Below, one piece after another: positions 34,372 to 42,858 of a DNA stretch of 64,000 nt. The stretch's first letter is position 1, and each line of letters starts with the position of its first letter. This DNA comes from Mobilitalea torta (GTDB taxonomy: Bacteria > Bacillota > Clostridia > Lachnospirales > Lachnospiraceae): positions 310,001 through 374,000 of the forward strand of contig NZ_JBNPXH010000003.1 of the NCBI RefSeq assembly GCF_050433395.1. The letters run 5' to 3'. Position numbers and translations under genes: made by a program. The notes beneath the pieces were generated by a model. It was given only the letters and a program-made list of their open reading frames with translations, had not been told where the DNA came from and did no database searches.

Positions 34372-35259
34372 TTAGCTGGCCTTCGTCTGAGACTGTTTTT
34401 CAATATGACGATCCAATTGCTGTCTCAGCTGCGCGGAAGCAGGAGTCAGAGGAAGTCTTACCTCGTCGGAGGCAATGAGGCCGGTCTGTGAAAGATAGTA
34501 TTTGATGGGTGTGGGATTTGGCTCCTTGAATAAGAGGGGAATCAAATCATAGAGGGGCTTCCACAGCTCCAAAGCGCCCTGGAGATCATTGTTCTTTATC
34601 CGATGATATACTTCAACAAAATCCTCTGTCTGAATATGGGACGAAGCCAGAATTCCGCCGTGTCCGCCCAGAGTGAGAGTCAGATAGAAGAGAAGATCTT
34701 CCCCGGACAGAATGGAGAAATCCTCCGGCGGATCAAGAAGCAATGACATGCTCTGCTTGATGTCTCCGCAGCAATCCTTCAGACCCACAATATTTTTGAT
34801 CTCGGCCAGACGGCGGATCGTATCATTCTCAATATTGACACCGGTACGGTAGGGAATATTGTAGATAATCATATTTAAGGCTGTCTCTTCCGCAATAGCC
34901 TTGAAATGGGCGAATATGCCATCCTGGCTGGGCTTATTGTAATAGGGACAGACAGAGAGAATACCTTGAATGTCGTAATATTCCGCAATCTTAACCTTCT
35001 TAATAACCTGGGCTGTATAATTGCCGCCGATGCCCACATAGACGGGCAGGTGTTTTTTATTATATTCCATGGTGCGTTCAATCATTTCTTCAAACTCATA
35101 CTCGCTCAGCGTAGGAATCTCTCCGGTGGTCCCCAGGGGAATGAAGCCGCTGATTCCCTTGTCGGAGTAATGCTCAATGAGCTTTTTATAGGACTTGAAA
35201 TCTATTTTATCATTTTTAAAGGGCGTAATAATCGGTAACCAAACACCGGTAAGCTGCAT
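34372..35259 (-). CDS. dapA: Dihydrodipicolinate synthase family protein
   Basis: About 295 residues, starting MQLTGVWLPI. The catalytic residues fall at the E. coli DapA positions: Lys161 (GLKDCCGD, Schiff base), Tyr133 (IIYNIPYRTG), Arg138 and the Thr44-Thr45 pair (LGTTGEIP). DapA condenses pyruvate with aspartate semialdehyde, the first step to lysine and diaminopimelate. Related lyases (N-acetylneuraminate lyase) share the fold but lack this Arg138 pattern. ATG 35259 follows GAGGAGGTTTATT; the ATG at 35274 lies at the head of that site. The gene stands alone, without other lysine genes, so a catabolic aldolase role is still possible. Confidence 0.85.
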   Translation of the reverse strand: MQLTGVWLPIITPFKNDKIDFKSYKKLIEHYSDKGISGFIPLGTTGEIPTLSEYEFEEMIERTMEYNKKHLPVYVGIGGNYTAQVIKKVKIAEYYDIQGILSVCPYYNKPSQDGIFAHFKAIAEETALNMIIYNIPYRTGVNIENDTIRRLAEIKNIVGLKDCCGDIKQSMSLLLDPPEDFSILSGEDLLFYLTLTLGGHGGILASSHIQTEDFVEVYHRIKNNDLQGALELWKPLYDLIPLLFKEPNPTPIKYYLSQTGLIASDEVRLPLTPASAQLRQQLDRHIEKQSQTKAS

Positions 35260-35353
35260 AATAAACCTCCTCATATCAAAAACATCTATGATACTACTAT
35301 TCTATACAACATTATTTTATAATAATAGTATAATAATGCTTTGAATATTGCAT

Positions 35354-35470
35354 ATCATGCTATATAATGAAAGCGTAGTGAGCAGTGCGAGAAGGGCACT
35401 CTCACATCAAGCTTGCTCGTGATCATGTGATCGGAGCCGGAGATCATGAACCTGGTTTTGGTTCATGATG
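35354..35470. repeat. Dispersed palindromic repeat, copy B
   Basis: Begins with CATGCTATATAATGAAAGCG, continues with GTAGTGAGC, GTGCGAG...CTC, an AGCTTGCTCG hairpin and CGGAGCCGGAGATCATGAAC, and ends GTTCATGAT (the ATCATGAAC/GTTCATGAT stem is intact with a new loop). The 3' TATAAT is lost in this copy. It lies between divergent dapA and araC genes. Family: see 2779-2963 and 57295-57416. Confidence 0.8.
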
Positions 35471-35501
35471 CTTGTGACGGTGGGCGGATATGGGAGGTAC
35501 T

Positions 35502-36344
35502 ATGTTAAGCTTTGAGAAGGCGGGTTATCTGAACCATGATTTTAAGATATTTCATTTGATCGACCGGCAGCGTAAGGAGTTTGCCTTTCATTATCATGAT
35601 TTTAATAAGATCATGATATTCTTAAGCGGGAACTCCATCTATACCATTGAGGGGAAGAATTATGAGCTTCAGCCTTACGATATTGTACTGGTGAATGCAG
35701 GCGAGATTCACCGTCCCAGTGTGCTGGATTCATCGGCTTATGAACGGATTATTTTCTACGTATCCCCTCAGTTTTTGGACAGCTTTTCCGGAGAGGATTA
35801 TAATCTGAATTACTGCTTTGAACGGGCCAGGCAGGAACATTCCAATGTTCTGCGGATTCATTCCATGGAGAAGGGGAAGCTGTACCAGGTGTGTCAGGAG
35901 CTGGAGCATTCCTTTTCGGACAATGCCTTTGCCAAGGAGCTGTATCAGAAGCTCCTGTTTCTGGAATTCATGATACAATTGAATCGGACGGCGATCTCCA
36001 ATCACATCAATTATCTGGATTCGGCAAAGGATAATGCGAAGCTGGTTCAAATCATTGATTATATCAACGAGCATCTGGCGGAGGAGCTCAGTATCGATAT
36101 TCTGTCGGCCAGATTTTATCTGAGCAGGTATTATCTGATGCACTTCTTCAAGGAGGAGACGGGTTATACCATAGGCAATTACATTACAGAAAAACGCCTG
36201 CTGCTGGCCAAGAACCTGGTTCAAAGCGGCAGCTCTATTACAGAAGCCTGCTTCCAGAGCGGTTTTAAGAATTACTCCACCTTTTCCAGGGCCTTTAAGA
36301 AGAGGTTTAAGACGATGCCTAAGAATGCTCTCTTCATAGATTAA
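35502..36344 (+). CDS. AraC family transcriptional regulator
   Basis: About 280 residues. An N-terminal cupin-like sensing domain (EFAFHYHDFNKIMIFLSG, YDIVLVNAGEIHR) precedes a C-terminal double helix-turn-helix of the AraC type (LSRYYLMHFFKEETGYTI, ITEACFQSGFKNYSTFSRAF). It probably activates a nearby sugar- or stress-related gene. ATG 35502 follows GGGAGG. It is divergent from dapA across the repeat; its targets are not known. Confidence 0.87.
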   Translation: MLSFEKAGYLNHDFKIFHLIDRQRKEFAFHYHDFNKIMIFLSGNSIYTIEGKNYELQPYDIVLVNAGEIHRPSVLDSSAYERIIFYVSPQFLDSFSGEDYNLNYCFERARQEHSNVLRIHSMEKGKLYQVCQELEHSFSDNAFAKELYQKLLFLEFMIQLNRTAISNHINYLDSAKDNAKLVQIIDYINEHLAEELSIDILSARFYLSRYYLMHFFKEETGYTIGNYITEKRLLLAKNLVQSGSSITEACFQSGFKNYSTFSRAFKKRFKTMPKNALFID

Positions 36345-36398
36345 GCCGAAAGGGAGAAGAAATATCCTGGGAGAAGCTGAAGAAAATAAGCAGCATAC

Positions 36399-36443
36399 AA
36401 AAAAGCAAGTGGATAGGATGAATACCCATGCACTTGCTTTTTT
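36399..36443. terminator. Convergent bidirectional terminator
   Basis: AAAAAAGCAAGTG (36399-36411) and CACTTGCTTTTTT (36431-36443) form a stem flanked by A- and T-runs, so it serves both the AraC gene and the alcohol dehydrogenase gene. Confidence 0.85.
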
Positions 36444-36472
36444 ATTGCAACCGTTCCGTCTGTTTTTATGAA

Positions 36473-37525
36473 TTAACCGACGAAAATAACAGGTTTAATG
36501 AGGTCGGAAGGCTTTTCGTCCATTACATGGAATGCATCTTCAATCTTATCAAAGCCGTAGAAACGGTGTGTGATAAGCTTTGTTGTGTCGATCCGTCCGT
36601 ATTTGACCATCTCAAGCATTTTCTTGATTCTGAGGGCACCGCCGGGGCAGAAGCCGCCGCGGATTGTCTTGTCCGCCATACCAAGTCCCCAGGAATAAGC
36701 CTGCATGGAAAGAGTATCCGTAACGTCGAAGAAATTAACATTGGAGATATAACCGCCTGATTTGGTCATATTGATGGCCTGCTGGAAGGCTTCCGCACCG
36801 CCGCCCGCAATAATAACGGAATCGGCACCGCCGTTGGTCATCTCCAGCACCTGGGCAACCACATCTCCGTCTTTGTAGCTGATAATATCAGTTGCGCCGT
36901 ACTCCCTGGCAATCTTCACGCAATTGGGCCGTGTGCCGATGGCAATGATGCGGCCTGCGCCGCGATAGTGGGCTCCGGCAACAGCCATCAGACCCACGGG
37001 GCCGATTCCCATAACGACTACGGTGTCGCCAAAGGAAACATTGGCATTTTCCACACCGTGAAAACCGGTGGACATCATATCCACCGTCATAACGGCAGCC
37101 TCAGGAGAAACGCCCTCCGGCAGAAGAACAAGATTGGCATCCGCCTGGTTTACATGAAAAAACTCGGCAAAAGTACCGTCTTTGGAGCCCAGGAACTTGA
37201 AGCTTCCCATAAGGCCCTCGTCATGTGCATTATATTGGCCCTGAGAATTTTCTGCCAGCCAGTTAGGCGTGGTACACGGTACCACAACCGTATCTCCCGG
37301 CTTGAAGTTGCGAACCAGGCTGCCAACCTCCACCACTTCGCCGACCGCTTCGTGTCCGAGAATTAAATTCGTGTGATTGCCGGAACCGCCGTGGGAAACA
37401 TGTGTATCTGAAGAGCAGGGTGCTAAAACAATAGGCCGCACGATAGCGTCCAGCTCGCCGCAAACGGGCCTTTCTTTTTCGATCCAGCCTACCTGTCCGA
37501 TGGATAACATTCCAAAACCTTTCAT
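36473..37525 (-). CDS. Zinc, NADP-dependent secondary alcohol dehydrogenase
   Basis: A 350-residue medium-chain dehydrogenase close in sequence pattern to the Thermoanaerobacter brockii and Clostridium beijerinckii enzymes (opening MKGFGMLSIGQVGWIEKERP). The catalytic zinc ligands are Cys37 (APCSSD), His58-Glu59 (GHEAVGE) and an Asp near 149 (VDMMSTGFHG). The Rossmann loop GIGPVGLMAVAG and the following GTRP fit the NADP site of the secondary ADHs (GSRP there). It interconverts ketones and secondary alcohols. No structural zinc Cys cluster is seen, as in that subgroup. AGGAGGTTTTATC lies upstream on the minus strand. Confidence 0.9.
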   Translation of the reverse strand: MKGFGMLSIGQVGWIEKERPVCGELDAIVRPIVLAPCSSDTHVSHGGSGNHTNLILGHEAVGEVVEVGSLVRNFKPGDTVVVPCTTPNWLAENSQGQYNAHDEGLMGSFKFLGSKDGTFAEFFHVNQADANLVLLPEGVSPEAAVMTVDMMSTGFHGVENANVSFGDTVVVMGIGPVGLMAVAGAHYRGAGRIIAIGTRPNCVKIAREYGATDIISYKDGDVVAQVLEMTNGGADSVIIAGGGAEAFQQAINMTKSGGYISNVNFFDVTDTLSMQAYSWGLGMADKTIRGGFCPGGALRIKKMLEMVKYGRIDTTKLITHRFYGFDKIEDAFHVMDEKPSDLIKPVIFVG

Positions 37526-37624
37526 TGATAAAACCTCCTGTCTTGTTATAAGGGTTTAATTATTACCGTCTGTTGGATTATAAAACATTGTTAGAAAATT
37601 ATCAATATCTATCATAACGATACA

Positions 37625-37650
37625 TATATCGGTATCTGAATATCGATATT
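37625..37650. promoter_or_regulatory. Candidate operator, copy 1
   Basis: Starts TATATCGGTAT and ends AATATCGATATT, with ATATCG and CGATAT as outer half-sites. It agrees with the copy at 37781-37806 at 23 of 26 positions. Confidence 0.5.
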
Positions 37651-37780
37651 CTGAGAAGGAAATAGCAAAGCCGGACAGACCGGCATGGGTGTGAGCCGGA
37701 TAAATTTCGGAAAGTCATGAATGTTGTCGGATATGGGCAGGAACATCTGATGGAAGGAAGCGGGAGAAACGGAAGCGCAT

Positions 37781-37806
37781 TATATCGGTATTGGAATATC
37801 GATATA
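37781..37806. promoter_or_regulatory. Candidate operator, copy 2
   Basis: Starts TATATCGGTAT and ends AATATCGATATA, overlapping a possible -10 (GATATAATGG) about 100 bp before nfnA. With copy 1 it frames the gap between the divergent genes. Confidence 0.5.
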
Positions 37807-37904
37807 ATGGAATTGAATTTCACATTTCAAAAAATCATTGTTAAGATTTGAACGAGCAGTAGGAAATGTTGTAAAAAGAGAATTTGCAGCTTAGGGAGGT
37901 TTTT

Positions 37905-38747
37905 ATGTATAAGATATTGAAGAAACAGGTGCTTAATTCAACAGTAACCCGGATGGAAATAGATGCGCCCCTGGTTGCCAGAAAAGCGGAGCCGGGTCAG
38001 TTTATCATTCTGAGGACGGATGAAAACGGTGAGAGAATGCCGCTCACCATAGCCGATTACAGTCGTGAGAAAGGTACGGTAACAATTATCTTTCAGATCG
38101 TCGGAGCTACCACTCAGGCCTTGGGCCATATGGAGGAAGGGGATGAGCTCCAGGATTTTGTAGGACCTCTTGGGAGGGCGACAGAGACGGAGGGCAAGAA
38201 AAAGGTTGCTGTTGTGGGAGGCGGAGTAGGTTGTGCCATTGCCTATCCGGTAGTAAAGAAATTCCATGATCAGGGCACGGAGGTACATGCGATCGTCGGC
38301 TTCCGTAATAAGGATCTGGTTATTTTGGAAGAGGAATTCAAGAAGAATAGCAGTAAGATGATTCTGATGTCCGATGACGGCAGCTGCGGAGAGAAGGGTC
38401 TGGTAACGGATGCTTTAAAGAAGCTGATTGAATCCGGTGAAAAATACGACGAGGTTATTACCATCGGACCTCTTATTATGATGAAATTCGTCAGCAAACT
38501 GACAAAGGAATATGGCATAAAGACAGTTGCCAGTATGAATCCGGTTATGATAGACGGAACGGGAATGTGCGGCGGCTGCCGTCTGACGGTAGGGGGCGTG
38601 ACCAAATTTGCCTGCGTGGACGGGCCGGAATTTGATGCCCATGAAGTGGACTTTGATGAGGCGATGGAACGAGGCAATATGTACCGTTCTTTTGAACGCA
38701 GGGTTCACGAAGAAACCTGCAACCTGCTTAATAAGGAGGTAAGATAA
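37905..38747 (+). CDS. nfnA: NfnA: NADH-dependent ferredoxin:NADP oxidoreductase, small subunit
   Basis: About 280 residues. A ferredoxin-reductase fold with FAD- and NAD-binding halves (PLTIADYSREKG; KVAVVGGGVGCAIAYPVVK) and the C-terminal [2Fe-2S] cysteines in GTGMCGGCRLTVGG and FACVDGPEFD. With NfnB it carries out electron bifurcation between NADH, ferredoxin and NADPH. ATG 37905 follows GGGAGG. It overlaps the nfnB start by one base. The same fold occurs in the PyrK/sulfide dehydrogenase family, but the nfnB partner decides the call. Confidence 0.88.
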   Translation: MYKILKKQVLNSTVTRMEIDAPLVARKAEPGQFIILRTDENGERMPLTIADYSREKGTVTIIFQIVGATTQALGHMEEGDELQDFVGPLGRATETEGKKKVAVVGGGVGCAIAYPVVKKFHDQGTEVHAIVGFRNKDLVILEEEFKKNSSKMILMSDDGSCGEKGLVTDALKKLIESGEKYDEVITIGPLIMMKFVSKLTKEYGIKTVASMNPVMIDGTGMCGGCRLTVGGVTKFACVDGPEFDAHEVDFDEAMERGNMYRSFERRVHEETCNLLNKEVR

Positions 38748-40138
38748 TGGCTGCGAACATGTCTTTGGTAAAGAACGAGATGCCTGCACAGAGTGCGGAA
38801 GTTAGAAATAAGAATTTTCTTGAGGTTACCTTGGGATATACAAGAGAACAGGCGATGGATGAAGCGAGGCGCTGTCTGAACTGCAAGCACCGTCCCTGTG
38901 TCGCGGGGTGTCCTGTGAGAATTGATATTCCTGAATTTATAAAAGAGGTGGCGGAAGGCAATTTTGAAGAGGCCTTCCGGATTATCAGCCGTGCCAGCTC
39001 CCTTCCCGCAGTGTGCGGAAGAGTGTGTCCCCAGGAATCCCAGTGCGAAGCAAAATGTGTACGCGGAATGAAGGGTGAGCCCGTAGCCATCGGCAGACTG
39101 GAGCGCTTTGTGGCCGATTACCACAATGCAAACAGTACCACGAAGGTACAAAAGCCGGAATCTAACGGCCATAAGGTTGCCGTAATCGGATCGGGGCCCT
39201 CCGGTCTTGCCTGTGCCGGAGATCTGGCGCGCAAGGGTTATGAGGTCACTATATTTGAGGCGCTGCATCTGGCCGGAGGTGTTCTGGTATATGGAATACC
39301 GGAATTCAGACTTCCCAAGGCCATTGTCCAAAAAGAAATCAATGCCCTGAAGGAAATGGGAGTTACAATACAGACCAATGTGGTAATCGGAAAGACCATA
39401 TCCATTGACGAGCTGATGGAGGATTACGGCTTTGAAGCGGTATTTATCGGTTCCGGCGCAGGTCTTCCCAAGTTTATGAATAGAAAGGGTGAGAATTTAA
39501 AAGGTGTATATTCGGCGAATGAATTCCTCACCAGAATTAATCTCATGAAAGCGTACAAAGAGGACGCAAGCACTCCTGTTCAGCGGGGAAGCAGGGTGGC
39601 GGTTGTGGGAGGCGGTAATGTGGCCATGGATGCAGCCCGATGTGCAAAGCGCCTGGGAGCAGAAGTAACCATTGTTTACCGCCGTACCGAGAAGGAATTG
39701 CCGGCCCGTCTGGAAGAGATAGAGCATGCCAGGGAGGAGGGAATCCAATTTTCCTTCCTGACCGATCCATTGGAGGTGAAGGGCAGCGAAGACGGCTGGG
39801 TAAGCGGTCTGGTGTGCCAGAAGATGGAGCTTGGCGAACCGGACGCATCGGGAAGACGGAGGCCTGTTGCAATACCGGGAAGTGAATTTGTCCTGGATAC
39901 GGATTCCGTTATTATCTCCATCGGAACCTCTCCTAATCCGTTGATAAAAGCAACTACAAAAGGCTTAGAGACCCAGAAATGGGGCGGTATCATCGCGGAG
40001 GAAGGAACCGGATTAACCTCCCGAACCGGTGTCTATGCAGGAGGAGATGCGGTAACCGGCGCAGCGACGGTCATATTAGCTATGGGAGCCGGCAAAAACG
40101 CGGCAGCAGCTATTGATGAATATATAGCACAGGCATAG
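38747..40138 (+). CDS. nfnB: NfnB: GltD-like large subunit
   Basis: A 463-residue protein of the glutamate-synthase small-subunit family. Its N-terminal Fer4-type domain has two cysteine sets (RCLNCKHRPCVAGCP and CGRVCPQESQCEAKC) for [4Fe-4S] clusters. The FAD-binding GSGPSGLACAGDLARKG and NADPH-binding GGGNVAMDAARCAKRLG Rossmann loops follow, and the terminal GGDAVTGAATVILAMGAG is present. Pairing with nfnA, with no glutamate synthase large subunit, identifies NfnAB rather than GltBD. Confidence 0.9.
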   Translation: MAANMSLVKNEMPAQSAEVRNKNFLEVTLGYTREQAMDEARRCLNCKHRPCVAGCPVRIDIPEFIKEVAEGNFEEAFRIISRASSLPAVCGRVCPQESQCEAKCVRGMKGEPVAIGRLERFVADYHNANSTTKVQKPESNGHKVAVIGSGPSGLACAGDLARKGYEVTIFEALHLAGGVLVYGIPEFRLPKAIVQKEINALKEMGVTIQTNVVIGKTISIDELMEDYGFEAVFIGSGAGLPKFMNRKGENLKGVYSANEFLTRINLMKAYKEDASTPVQRGSRVAVVGGGNVAMDAARCAKRLGAEVTIVYRRTEKELPARLEEIEHAREEGIQFSFLTDPLEVKGSEDGWVSGLVCQKMELGEPDASGRRRPVAIPGSEFVLDTDSVIISIGTSPNPLIKATTKGLETQKWGGIIAEEGTGLTSRTGVYAGGDAVTGAATVILAMGAGKNAAAAIDEYIAQA

Positions 40139-40150
40139 AGGAATAGGTTC

Positions 40151-40214
40151 AGCCTGTAATAGGAAGGAGGGCATTATGGGAGCACCATGCCCTCCTTCCT
40201 GTTACAGGCTTTTA
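40151..40214 (+). terminator. Terminator of nfnAB, its loop also complementary to sequence downstream
   Basis: A 24-bp stem (40151-40174 with 40187-40210, one G-U) is followed by TTTTAAT. The 12-nt loop and its borders (40171-40188) have a perfect 18-bp inverted copy at 40251-40268, so two different foldings are possible. Confidence 0.85.
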
Positions 40215-40268
40215 ATATGCTGCTGTTCAGAGGCTGACAGGGCAGAGGATATGGTGCTCCCATAATGC
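40171..40268. repeat. Second inverted repeat overlapping the nfnB terminator
   Basis: An 18-bp perfect inverted repeat (40171-40188 and 40251-40268) uses the loop of the preceding hairpin as its left arm. The right arm ends about 140 bp before degV. Confidence 0.75.
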
Positions 40269-40411
40269 ATTGTATGGAAAGCATGTGATTGGATTTGTGT
40301 GACAAAAACGAACAACTTTATTATACTCTTTATAAAAGTCTTTCCTATCCGGTTTAAATGAGATATAATAAAATAATGATAAATCTGGCAGAGAAGTGTG
40401 AGGAGGATAGC

Positions 40412-41263
40412 ATGGGAAATATTAGGATTGTGGCTGACAGTACCTGCGATCTGTCGGCAGAACTTATTGAAAGATATGGGATTACTATTATCCCGCTGAA
40501 TATTGTATTGGATATGAACAGCTACATGGACGGCAGGGAGATCACGCCTCAGGAAATCTATGAGTGGTCTGATAAGAGGAATACAACACCGAAGACGGCG
40601 GCGCCGGAGCTGGGGCACATAATAGAGGTGCTGCGGCCGATGACAGAAGCGGGAGAGGATATTATCTTCATTGGTATCTCCGAGGATATGTCTGTCACCT
40701 GCCAGATGGTCAGGGTGGCAGCTCAGGAATTAAATTATGAACGTATCCGGGTGATTAATTCCATGAACCTGTCCACGGGAATCGGACTGCAGGTGCTGAG
40801 AGCCGCAGAGCTGGCACAGACGGGGGGAACCCTGAATGAGATTGCCGAGACCATAGAAGCGGACAGAGGGAAGGTATCCGCCTCCTTTGTAGTGGATACC
40901 CTTACTTATCTTCAGAGGGGCGGAAGATGCAATGCGGTGACGGCCCTGGTCGGCAATACCCTGAAGCTTAAGCCCATGATTGCCGTCCGGGATGGGAAGA
41001 TGGGAGTTGCGAAGAAATACCGCGGCAGGCAGCAGCTGGTGGTTCGCGGTTATGCCAGGGAGCTGGAAACAGAGCTGCTGAAAGCGGATCCGGCGCGGGT
41101 CTTCATCACTCACTCCGGAATTGATGAGGAAATCCAGGAGGAAACCCATCGCTATCTGGCCGGCTTGAACTATTTCAAAGAGATTTGCATTACCCGGGCC
41201 GGAGGAGTTATCTCCAGTCACTGCGGGCCGAATACCTTGGGTATTCTGTATTATAGACAATAA
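40412..41263 (+). CDS. DegV family fatty-acid-binding protein
   Basis: About 283 residues with the DegV layout: RIVADSTCDLSAELIERYGI at the start, the conserved TAAPELGHIIEVL and SFVVDTLTYLQRGGRC segments and a C-terminal GPNTLGILYY. DegV proteins bind long-chain fatty acids; in Firmicutes they act as FakB, presenting the fatty acid to the kinase FakA. ATG 40412 follows GTGAGGAGGATAGC. Bacteria often have several copies, and no fakA is in the window. Confidence 0.85.
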   Translation: MGNIRIVADSTCDLSAELIERYGITIIPLNIVLDMNSYMDGREITPQEIYEWSDKRNTTPKTAAPELGHIIEVLRPMTEAGEDIIFIGISEDMSVTCQMVRVAAQELNYERIRVINSMNLSTGIGLQVLRAAELAQTGGTLNEIAETIEADRGKVSASFVVDTLTYLQRGGRCNAVTALVGNTLKLKPMIAVRDGKMGVAKKYRGRQQLVVRGYARELETELLKADPARVFITHSGIDEEIQEETHRYLAGLNYFKEICITRAGGVISSHCGPNTLGILYYRQ

Positions 41264-41353
41264 TTTTTAAGGGATACGGCGAGCAGAGCGAAGATACTTT
41301 GCCGCGGTGTCCCTTCCTTAAATCATATTATAATTATAATGGGAGAGAAAAAC

Positions 41354-42532
41354 ATGTATTCACTTTTGCTTGTCATAATTTATGCCGCCTTTATCAGTCT
41401 GGGACTGCCGGACTCTTTAATTGGTTCCGCCTGGCCTGTAATGCAGACGGAGCTGGGGGTTCCCGTTTCTTATGCGGGTGTCATTACCATGATCATTGCC
41501 TTTGGAACGATTATTTCCAGCTTATTTTCCCATAGGCTTACCAGAAGATTGGGAACGGGGCTGATAACAGCCATCAGTGTTTTTTCAACGGCTGCCGCTT
41601 TATTCGGCTTCTCCGTATCCCATTCCTTTGTATGGTTATGCTTGTGGGCGGTGCCCTTCGGTCTGGGTGCAGGGGCGGTTGACGCGGCCCTTAATAACTA
41701 TGTTGCCCTGCACTACGCATCCCGCCATATGAGCTGGCTGCATTGCTTCTGGGGCGTCGGTGCGGCCGTCAGCCCGTATATCATGAGCTATTCGCTGACG
41801 GGCGGTTACGGATGGAATAACGGTTATCGCATGGTTGGCATCATACAGATCACCTTAACGGTGATTCTTTTTATCAGCCTGCCATTGTGGAAAGGAAAAG
41901 AGGGGGAAGAGGCACAGGAAGAAACCCATTCTAAGTCCCTGAGCTTAGCCCAGGCTTTAAAAATCAAAGGGGTTTCCCTGATACTGGTTTCTTTCTTTGC
42001 GTACTGTGCCGTGGAACAGACCACCATGCTTTGGGCAAGCAGCTATCTGGTACGGCATCGGGGCGTGGATGTGAATACGGCGGCCAGCTTTGCTTCGCTT
42101 TTTTTCTTTGGGATAACCTTCGGACGCTTCTTAAGCGGATTTATTGCCGATAAGCTGGGAGACAAGCTGTTGATTCGGATCGGTATTTTCACCACGGCAG
42201 CAGGTGTTATTCTGATTGCCCTGCCCGCAGCAACGGATGTATTGGCTTTAATCGGCCTGGTTGTGGTGGGATTTGGATGTGCGCCCATCTATCCGGCCAT
42301 TATTCATTCCACACCTTCTAATTTTGGTAAGGAGAATTCACAGGCCATTATTGGTATTCAGATGGCATGTGCCTATGTGGGCACCACCTTCATGCCGCCG
42401 CTTTTTGGCTTGATTGCGTCACGCATCAATATCGGATTATATCCTTTTTATTTGACTGTTTTTATTGTTCTGATGTTATTTATGTCCGAGAGGCTGAATA
42501 AAATCGTGGCAGGAAAAGAATTTGTAAGTTAA
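41354..42532 (+). CDS. Major facilitator superfamily transporter
   Basis: About 392 residues and 12 predicted helices. LGVPVSYAGVITMIIAFGTII and the FSHRLTRRLGTG loop are MFS-like, and it resembles the fucose/glucose-type permeases of the FHS group (LHCFWGVGAAVSP). The ATG at 41354 is favoured because GGGAGAG lies just upstream; 41339 overlaps it. Substrate unknown. It follows degV and may be in the same transcript. Confidence 0.78.
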   Translation: MYSLLLVIIYAAFISLGLPDSLIGSAWPVMQTELGVPVSYAGVITMIIAFGTIISSLFSHRLTRRLGTGLITAISVFSTAAALFGFSVSHSFVWLCLWAVPFGLGAGAVDAALNNYVALHYASRHMSWLHCFWGVGAAVSPYIMSYSLTGGYGWNNGYRMVGIIQITLTVILFISLPLWKGKEGEEAQEETHSKSLSLAQALKIKGVSLILVSFFAYCAVEQTTMLWASSYLVRHRGVDVNTAASFASLFFFGITFGRFLSGFIADKLGDKLLIRIGIFTTAAGVILIALPAATDVLALIGLVVVGFGCAPIYPAIIHSTPSNFGKENSQAIIGIQMACAYVGTTFMPPLFGLIASRINIGLYPFYLTVFIVLMLFMSERLNKIVAGKEFVS

Positions 42533-42858
42533 AACAAGGAATAAATAATATATCACAGATTTTTAAGACTTGTGTTATAATAATGCATATATTATTAGAC
42601 TTACACAGATTGTAAGAGAAGGCAGGCAAATTCACCGGATTAGCGAAAATTCATAAACATCTCTTTGGCGAGATTTATGATACGGATCGGATTAATGATC
42701 GGGAGGTTTATAGGAAAGGCATTGATGCAAGTTACCATTATGAAGGGTACAATATCTACAGAACGGAAGAGCTTAGCCCAAATAAGTAATGTCAGAATAA
42801 TGTTTGAATGGATAATAAAGGTATATAGTAAACATGACTGGAAGGGAACGGTGGCAAT
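42533..42858. other. 326-bp gap before ade
   Basis: It holds the gene remnant at 42616-42789 and AT-rich sequence including TTATAATAATGCATATATTATTA. No purine riboswitch features were recognised, even though an adenine gene follows. An open frame at 42665-42868 runs out of phase and overlaps the ade start; it was not accepted. Confidence 0.5.
42616..42789 (+). pseudogene. Remnant of a Fic-like gene (no start)
   Basis: A 57-codon frame between stops, with no ATG near its beginning. It reads GKFTGLAKIHKHLFGEIYD, then about 30 more residues ending ELSPNK. IHKxLFGxIYD is typical of the N-terminal part of Fic-domain proteins, but the catalytic HxFxDGNGR motif is missing. It looks like a decayed or truncated toxin-type gene. 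Confidence 0.35.

Larger units (their letters stand above)
37526..37904. other. 379-bp divergent gap with paired 26-bp operators
   Basis: It separates the secondary alcohol dehydrogenase from nfnAB. Two related 26-bp dyads (37625-37650, 37781-37806) are about 156 bp apart. Both genes handle NADPH, so shared control is plausible. No coding frame is convincing. Confidence 0.55.

Noticed and set aside
38705..39331. Minus-strand frame across nfnA-nfnB
   Set aside because: Antisense to two well-supported genes, no motifs.
42533..42858. Purine riboswitch ahead of adenine deaminase
   Set aside because: The conserved P2/P3 loop and junction sequences of purine aptamers were not found.
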